NCBI GenBank assembly: GCA_020849205.1
Contig: JADLGS010000041.1
Location: 1 to 5,048, forward strand
Source: Candidatus Falkowiibacteriota bacterium
GTDB taxonomy: Bacteria > Patescibacteriota > Patescibacteriia > CAIXNZ01 > JADLGS01
Direction: 5' to 3'
Length of the DNA stretch: 5,048 nt
Shown here: positions 1 through 5,048 of the stretch, in pieces
Numbering within the stretch: position 1 is the first letter of the stretch
Layout of the letters: the number at the start of each line of letters is the position of its first letter
Program-made: the position numbers and the translations under genes
The notes under the pieces: generated by a model
What the model saw: the letters and a program-made list of their open reading frames with translations, nothing else
The model's database searches: none
Told to the model about the DNA's origin: nothing

Positions 1-1
1 A

Positions 2-40
2 TCGATTCAACCAAAGGTGAAAGATTTGCAAGCGCAATAA
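2..40 (+). pseudogene. yidC: upstream piece of yidC ending in a premature in-frame TAA
   Basis: Reading from base 2 gives SIQPKVKDLQAQ followed by TAA at 38-40. The same frame then continues KDQKELLEQKL into the YidC body. In YidC/Oxa1 proteins this cytoplasmic stretch normally reads like P-K-x-K-x-L-Q-x-x-Y-K-D, then a spacer, then LYKEEGVNP. The stop falls exactly on the usual Tyr, and the distance from there to LYKE matches the family as I recall it. A single TAT or TAC to TAA change therefore explains it, with no frameshift. The other two forward frames do not read as YidC here. The rest of the N-terminus lies outside the window. It could be a sequencing or assembly error close to the window edge, a real nonsense mutation, or a split gene. 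Confidence 0.6.
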
Positions 41-55
41 AAAGATCAAAAAGAA

Positions 56-556
56 TTGTTGGAGCAAAAATTAATGGAGTTGTATAAAGAAGAAAAGGTG
101 AATCCTTTTTCTTCATGCGCGCCGCTCTTGATTCAGATGCCAATCATTATTGCTGTTTATCAAGTATTTCGTCACGGACTTGTTTCACAAGGCTTTGAAC
201 GTCTCTATGCGTTTGTCGCAAATCCGGGGCATATTGATACAATGGCGTTCTTTGGAACTCTTGATTTGTCACAACGCTCGATTGTGCTTGCGGTTGCTGC
301 CGGCGTCGCGCAGTTTTTCCAAAGCAAGATGCTGATTTCTGCAAAGCCAGCGCAAGTAAATGATAAGCCGCTTGAGGGATCAAAAGATGAGGAGATGCTT
401 GCTATGATGAACAAGCAGATGACGTATATGATGCCTGCGATGACTGTATTTATCGGCGTTTCACTACCTGCGGGATTATCACTGTATTGGTTTATTTCAA
501 CAGCGTTCATGCTCGTCCAACAAATTTTGCTCTTTAGGCAAAAGCAACAAGCGTAA
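56..556 (+). CDS. yidC: YidC/Oxa1-family membrane protein insertase, C-terminal part (5' end missing or interrupted)
   Basis: YidC inserts and folds inner-membrane proteins, alone or with SecYEG. Recognisable here are the cytoplasmic LYKEEKVNP segment (residues 9-17 from the TTG), followed by CAPLLIQMPIIIAVYQVF (21-38), which is the family signature and a membrane helix. A further helix lies near 74-93 (RSIVLAVAAGVAQFF), and the C-terminal hairpin near 125-160 contains MMPAMTVFIGVSLPAGLSLYW. The end is a short basic tail (RQKQQA). The N-terminal transmembrane part with the hydrophilic groove arginine is not in the window. The TTG at 56 is only the first possible start after the in-frame TAA at 38-40 and is probably not the native start, because homology continues upstream. 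No Shine-Dalgarno sequence precedes it. The next gene starts 1 bp after the stop. Family assignment is firm; whether an intact protein is made is uncertain. Confidence 0.88.
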   Translation: MLEQKLMELYKEEKVNPFSSCAPLLIQMPIIIAVYQVFRHGLVSQGFERLYAFVANPGHIDTMAFFGTLDLSQRSIVLAVAAGVAQFFQSKMLISAKPAQVNDKPLEGSKDEEMLAMMNKQMTYMMPAMTVFIGVSLPAGLSLYWFISTAFMLVQQILLFRQKQQA

Positions 557-557
557 T

Positions 558-833
558 ATGCAACTCATCAATTCAATACAATTAAAATATCTGCCGGTAT
601 ATACCAAACTCGGTGAGTATGTAGGACGTGTTATTGATTTTGATGTTGATTGCGCTACGTTTAAAATTATGACTCTTCATGTTCGCATGAAGAGTTTGTT
701 GCCTTTTATGGGACGTAGTCTCTTGATTGGAGTTGAGTCCATTGTCGAAATCACTCCGCGGGGAGTTATTATCGAAGAGCTTGTTGAGCAAGAAAAAATT
801 ACTAATCCTGATCTTGGTTTAGTTACCGAGTAA
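558..833 (+). CDS. small PRC-barrel-like domain protein, 91 aa
   Basis: The protein is a single small beta-rich domain with no signal peptide or membrane helix. Residues 12-31 (LPVYTKLGEYVGRVIDFDVD) match the start of a PRC-barrel: a strand, a G-x-x-(L/V)-G-x-V turn, then a strand. Residues 33-47 (ATFKIMTLHVRMKSL) would be the next strands. The closing part, L-I-G-V-E-S-I-V-E-I-T-P-R-G-V-I-I, resembles the usual strand ending in a conserved hydrophobic-acidic pattern. PRC-barrels are found in RimM, in photosynthetic reaction-centre H subunits and in many small stand-alone proteins that bind RNA or protein partners. The specific role here is unknown. It starts 1 bp after the yidC stop and ends 2 bp before the next gene, so it is very likely part of one transcript. 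There is no clear ribosome binding site, so translation may depend on coupling. A divergent domain of another small beta-barrel family is possible. Confidence 0.72.
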   Translation: MQLINSIQLKYLPVYTKLGEYVGRVIDFDVDCATFKIMTLHVRMKSLLPFMGRSLLIGVESIVEITPRGVIIEELVEQEKITNPDLGLVTE

Positions 834-835
834 CT

Positions 836-1651
836 ATGCGAAATTTTACTTTACCTGAATCGGTGCGATTGGTCGTCGAGTTTTTTGATATGTTTGATTA
901 CCCAGTAACGCTGTATGAGGTGGTGAAATACGCGCCATCACAACTTTCGTTTACGCAAGCGCATGAGTTACTTGTCGCGCATGGTGATATCGTTTGTCAT
1001 GATGGATACTATGGCAAAAAAGAGAGCAAAGCGCAGGTGGTTAAGCGCTTGCGTCGCCAGAGACTCTTTGAAGACAAGATACGAAAAGTTGCATCAACAC
1101 TTCGTTTAATTTCGTGGTGTCCTAGCATTGTAAACGTATATCTTTCTAACAGCATGAGCTTTGGAACTGTTCACGAAGATTCTGATATCGATGTTTTTAT
1201 TGTGACAAAACCTCGACAGTTGTGGAGCGCGCGTCTGTGGGCGATGCTTGCGACTATGTTGTGTGGTACGCGGGTTACCGCGACATCAAAAGATAAAGTG
1301 TGTCTTTCGTTTTTTGCTACCACAGACGCGCGCTTATCCGATGCTTTTGAAAGCAGTGAGGATTACTACATGTATTTTTGGGAGAAAAGTTTGATTTCAT
1401 TACAAGATCCAACAATCGCGGGATTTATTTCTTACAAATCTCATCCGACTGCGCATTTTCTTTTGAGCTGGTATGGTTTTGGAGAAGTTTTGTATAAAAG
1501 CGCGCAACGCTTTTTGATGCGTCCGCAAAAACTTGAGATGGCGCGTAGTGGGGGGACGCATGTTATAATGAATGAAACTATGATCAAGCTCCACGAGCGT
1601 GATCTACGAAGCGATTATAATCATCAACTTCAAAAACGTTTGTATGCGTAA
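836..1651 (+). CDS. winged-helix plus nucleotidyltransferase-fold (pol beta-type) protein, 271 aa, function unknown
   Basis: Residues 1-70 look like a winged-helix domain: F-F-D-M-F-D-Y-P-V-T followed by a helix pair and a wing-like IVCHDGYYGKKE. A basic helix follows (KRLRRQRLFEDKIRK). Residues 101-123 carry the nucleotidyltransferase core, with N105-S106 and S108-F109-G110, then D115-S-D117-I-D119-V-F-I-V. D117 and D119 are the expected metal-binding pair. The usual GS of the GSxxxG motif is NS here, an odd substitution. The C-terminal third is helical and ends in a basic stretch (MNETMIKLHERDLRSDYN). I associate this architecture with uncharacterised proteins of CPR genomes, but its substrate is unknown. 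It starts 2 bp after the PRC-barrel gene with only a weak GAG upstream. Its last 8 bp overlap the O-antigen-ligase-like gene, which hints at an envelope or glycan-linked role. Fold confidence is good; activity is not established. Confidence 0.8.
   Translation: MRNFTLPESVRLVVEFFDMFDYPVTLYEVVKYAPSQLSFTQAHELLVAHGDIVCHDGYYGKKESKAQVVKRLRRQRLFEDKIRKVASTLRLISWCPSIVNVYLSNSMSFGTVHEDSDIDVFIVTKPRQLWSARLWAMLATMLCGTRVTATSKDKVCLSFFATTDARLSDAFESSEDYYMYFWEKSLISLQDPTIAGFISYKSHPTAHFLLSWYGFGEVLYKSAQRFLMRPQKLEMARSGGTHVIMNETMIKLHERDLRSDYNHQLQKRLYA
1561..1569 (+). promoter_or_regulatory. possible internal extended -10 promoter
   Basis: TGTTATAAT is an exact extended -10 element (TGn plus TATAAT). It lies inside the 3' end of the nucleotidyltransferase-fold gene, about 75 bp before the ATG of the ligase-like gene. 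Transcription would begin near 1576. There is no convincing -35, which extended -10 promoters can do without. It may give the ligase gene an independent transcript, but chance occurrence in AT-rich coding DNA is likely enough to keep this tentative. Confidence 0.3.
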
Positions 1652-3038
1652 TTTTCTCTCACAGCTCATTACCAAAGGAGTGTATCTCCTTGCTTTTTTG
1701 TTACCACTGGGAACGCGATATATTTTGAATCAAGGTGTGATTGGCGATTTTGCGTGGGAGTACGCTACGATTTCAATTTTTGCTCTTGAGTCGCTCATTT
1801 GGCTGTTGGCGATTACAAGTATCGTGCTTCATGCTATTGATTTTGATGATGAGATTCATTTTCGCAACCAAAAATTGTTCATGATGATTTTACTTATGAT
1901 TGGTCTTGGTGTTACTAGTATTGCGACTATCTTTTTTTCTGATTATCACAACATTGCTTTGCAAGGTGCTTTGCGTTTACTTGAGGGGATCGCTCTTGTA
2001 CTCATACTCGTTCACGCGAAATTTTCACTTCATCGCTTTGCTCAGTGCTTGGTTGCCAGTTCCGTAATTCAATCGGCGCTTGGCATGGCGCAGTTTGCGT
2101 CACAAAAAGTGTTTGCTTCAACTATTCTTGGCGTATCACAAAAACTGCCAGAGGTTTTGGGTATCTCAGTGCTTACAAATAACGGAGAGCGTGTATTGCG
2201 CGCGTATGGAACTTTTTCTCATCCAAATATCTATGGATTTTTTGTTGTTATGGGAATTGTCATATCGCTAGGCCTTTTATTTACGTACCGAAGTACTCTT
2301 GAAAAATGGTTGATTATGTGTGCGCTCGCAATTCACAGCGCTGGACTTTTTGTGAGCTTTTCTCGAAGCGCGTACTTGGCGATGTTTGTGAGCGCGCTCA
2401 TTGTTTGTTTGTATGTTGTCATCAACAAAAACAAGAAGCTTATGTTTACGCTTGGTATTGGATTGATTGCGCTTCTCGTTGTCCAAACGGGACTATTGTT
2501 TGCGTATCAAGATGTAATGATGGAGCGTCTCGCGCCAACACAAGTATTGTCGTCAACATCAACACTTGAGCGACAAGAACTGCTTTCGCAGGCGCGACAA
2601 TTACTTACGTTGCGTTGGGAGAGGGGTATTGGAGTTGGAGCGTACCCATTGTTTGCGCATGACGCGCTTGGTGGCGCTGCGGGCGTCGTCCCACAACCCG
2701 TTCATAATACATTCTTACTCGTACTTGTTGAGATTGGAATTGCGGGTGGAATTTTGTTGGTTGGGTTACTCTATCATATTATTCGAAACATCATTGTGTT
2801 TCGTGTAGGGTACTCAAGTGCGCTTTTGGCAGAGTTAGAAAAGTTTCAACGCGCTGATATGTATGAACAAGAATACGGATTCACAACTCACTGGTATATT
2901 ATTTTTTCTGCGCTCGTTTTTGGCGCGCTTTCGATATTTTTCTTTGATCACTATATGTGGAGTAATGTAACGGGAATTATAATGTTTTGGATGATAGTCG
3001 GCTTATGGATGAGGCAATTCGTTCGCGTGAGAGTCTGA
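1644..3038 (+). CDS. O-antigen ligase / Wzy-like polytopic membrane protein, 464 aa
   Basis: This family (WaaL, Wzy, and pilin or glycan ligases) transfers or polymerises lipid-linked glycans on the outer face of the inner membrane. The protein is very hydrophobic with about ten or more membrane helices. Family motifs occur in order: G-T-F-S-H193-P-N near 189-195, S-F-S-R241-S-A-Y near 238-244, an external loop ending in GIGVGAYPLF, then P-V-H354-N-T followed by a helix (LVLVEIGIAGG). A C-terminal F-D435-H436-Y-M-W element follows. R241 and H354 are candidates for the essential Arg and His of WaaL-type ligases. I chose the ATG at 1644 because the protein then begins with a short cytoplasmic MRNFLSQ before the first helix. 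An upstream in-frame GTG at 1599 would add 15 residues and a 53-bp overlap. The chosen start overlaps the previous gene by 8 bp (ATGCGTAA). Ligase and polymerase cannot be told apart from sequence alone. Confidence 0.85.
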   Translation: MRNFLSQLITKGVYLLAFLLPLGTRYILNQGVIGDFAWEYATISIFALESLIWLLAITSIVLHAIDFDDEIHFRNQKLFMMILLMIGLGVTSIATIFFSDYHNIALQGALRLLEGIALVLILVHAKFSLHRFAQCLVASSVIQSALGMAQFASQKVFASTILGVSQKLPEVLGISVLTNNGERVLRAYGTFSHPNIYGFFVVMGIVISLGLLFTYRSTLEKWLIMCALAIHSAGLFVSFSRSAYLAMFVSALIVCLYVVINKNKKLMFTLGIGLIALLVVQTGLLFAYQDVMMERLAPTQVLSSTSTLERQELLSQARQLLTLRWERGIGVGAYPLFAHDALGGAAGVVPQPVHNTFLLVLVEIGIAGGILLVGLLYHIIRNIIVFRVGYSSALLAELEKFQRADMYEQEYGFTTHWYIIFSALVFGALSIFFFDHYMWSNVTGIIMFWMIVGLWMRQFVRVRV

Positions 3039-3054
3039 ATCTAAAGGCGAGTTC

Positions 3055-3100
3055 ACCCCTAAGCCGAGCTTAGGGGCGCCCCTAAGCCGAGCTTAGGGGT
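3055..3100. repeat. tandem pair of identical 21-bp palindromes forming a 46-bp imperfect palindrome
   Basis: Copy 1 is 3056-3076 and copy 2 is 3079-3099. They are identical, in the same orientation, and separated by CG. Each has 9-bp arms, CCCCTAAGC and GCTTAGGGG, around CGA. The inner arms of the two copies plus the CG linker form a perfect 20-bp palindrome at 3068-3087. Including the flanking A (3055) and T (3100), the whole block folds on itself with only the two CGA triplets unpaired. It lies 17 bp after the ligase-like gene stop and 13 bp before the groES -35 box. It could be a dispersed intergenic repeat, a bidirectional terminator or a protein-binding site. Only TTT follows copy 2, so it is a poor classical intrinsic terminator. 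Confidence 0.9.
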
Positions 3101-3112
3101 TTGTGAGGGTTC

Positions 3113-3141
3113 TTGACGAGAGGTTTTTCTCATCATACTAT
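3113..3141 (+). promoter_or_regulatory. sigma70-type promoter of groES-groEL
   Basis: A -35 box TTGACG (3113-3118, five of six consensus bases) and a -10 box TACTAT (3136-3141, four of six, including both outer Ts and the two As at positions 2 and 5) are separated by the ideal 17 bp. The predicted transcription start is near 3147-3149, inside the left arm of the following inverted repeat. It is the only good promoter in the intergenic region and points at groES. Confidence 0.7.
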
Positions 3142-3143
3142 AG

Positions 3144-3173
3144 AGGCACTTATCACGATTGTGATAGGTGCCT
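3144..3173. promoter_or_regulatory. inverted repeat on the groES transcription start (operator or 5' mRNA hairpin)
   Basis: The arms AGGCACTTATCAC (3144-3156) and GTGATAGGTGCCT (3161-3173) pair over 13 positions around GATT, with a single T-G mismatch that would be a G-U wobble in RNA. It begins 2 bp after the -10 box, where a repressor would block initiation. In RNA it would be a hairpin at or very near the 5' end, about 22 nt before the groES ATG. HrcA/CIRCE elements (TTAGCACTC, 9 bp, GAGTGCTAA) occupy this position in many groESL operons. This element shares only the GCACT core and has different arms and spacing, so I do not call it CIRCE. The 3' arm is followed by an AT-rich leader rather than a T tract, so it does not look like a terminator. 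Confidence 0.65.
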
Positions 3174-3195
3174 ATTTAATAATAATTAATAATAT

Positions 3196-5048
<1,853 letters not shown>

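Noticed and set aside
38..40. Alternative genetic code with TAA as a sense codon
   Set aside because: TAA ends yidC, the PRC-barrel gene, the nucleotidyltransferase-fold gene and groES at the expected places, and TGA ends the ligase gene.
1599..1643. GTG at 1599 as the start of the O-antigen-ligase-like gene
   Set aside because: It would add 15 residues and overlap the previous gene by 53 bp. The ATG at 1644 gives a normal short cytoplasmic start and a typical 8-bp overlap.
3056..3099. CRISPR array
   Set aside because: There are only two copies with a 2-bp gap, no spacers and no cas genes.
3118..3131. Small GAGA/TCTC inverted repeat around a T run as a terminator
   Set aside because: It has only 4-bp arms and lies in the spacer of the groES promoter, so it is most likely fortuitous.
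3144..3173. Calling the inverted repeat a CIRCE element
   Set aside because: Arms and spacing do not fit TTAGCACTC, 9 bp, GAGTGCTAA; only GCACT is shared.

Overview
The window looks like bacterial chromosome from a Candidate Phyla Radiation (Patescibacteria, probably Parcubacteria-like) genome. This is an inference from protein flavour. The YidC and O-antigen-ligase-like proteins resemble CPR versions, a winged-helix/nucleotidyltransferase protein of a type I associate with these genomes sits between them, the genes are tightly packed, and almost no start codon has a recognisable Shine-Dalgarno sequence. TAA (four genes) and TGA (one gene) are both used as ordinary stops, so the code appears standard.

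Region 1 (1-3038) is a compact plus-strand gene string. It contains the C-terminal part of a YidC/Oxa1 membrane insertase that enters from outside the window and is interrupted by an in-frame TAA at 38-40. It continues with a 91-aa PRC-barrel-like protein (558-833), a 271-aa winged-helix plus nucleotidyltransferase-fold protein (836-1651), and a 464-aa polytopic O-antigen ligase/polymerase-like protein (1644-3038). Gaps are 1 and 2 bp, and the last pair overlaps by 8 bp, which suggests co-transcription and translational coupling. The common theme is the cell envelope: membrane protein insertion and surface polysaccharide assembly. The roles of the two middle genes are not known.

Region 2 (3039-3195) is the only real intergenic gap. 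It holds two identical copies of a 21-bp palindrome in tandem, together forming a 46-bp imperfect palindrome. Next come a good sigma70-type promoter (TTGACG, 17 bp, TACTAT) and a 13-bp-arm inverted repeat placed on the predicted transcription start. An AT-rich leader then runs to the groES start codon.

Region 3 (3196-5048) is the groES-groEL chaperonin operon, with a 4-bp gap between the genes. GroEL is complete at its N-terminus and runs off the right edge, probably lacking only its last few tens of residues. The inverted repeat at the promoter sits where a heat-shock operator such as CIRCE would be expected, but it does not have the CIRCE sequence or spacing.

I see no mobile element, CRISPR array, tRNA or rRNA here. 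The items most worth a second look are the nonsense codon in yidC, the tandem palindrome, and the non-CIRCE inverted repeat controlling groESL.
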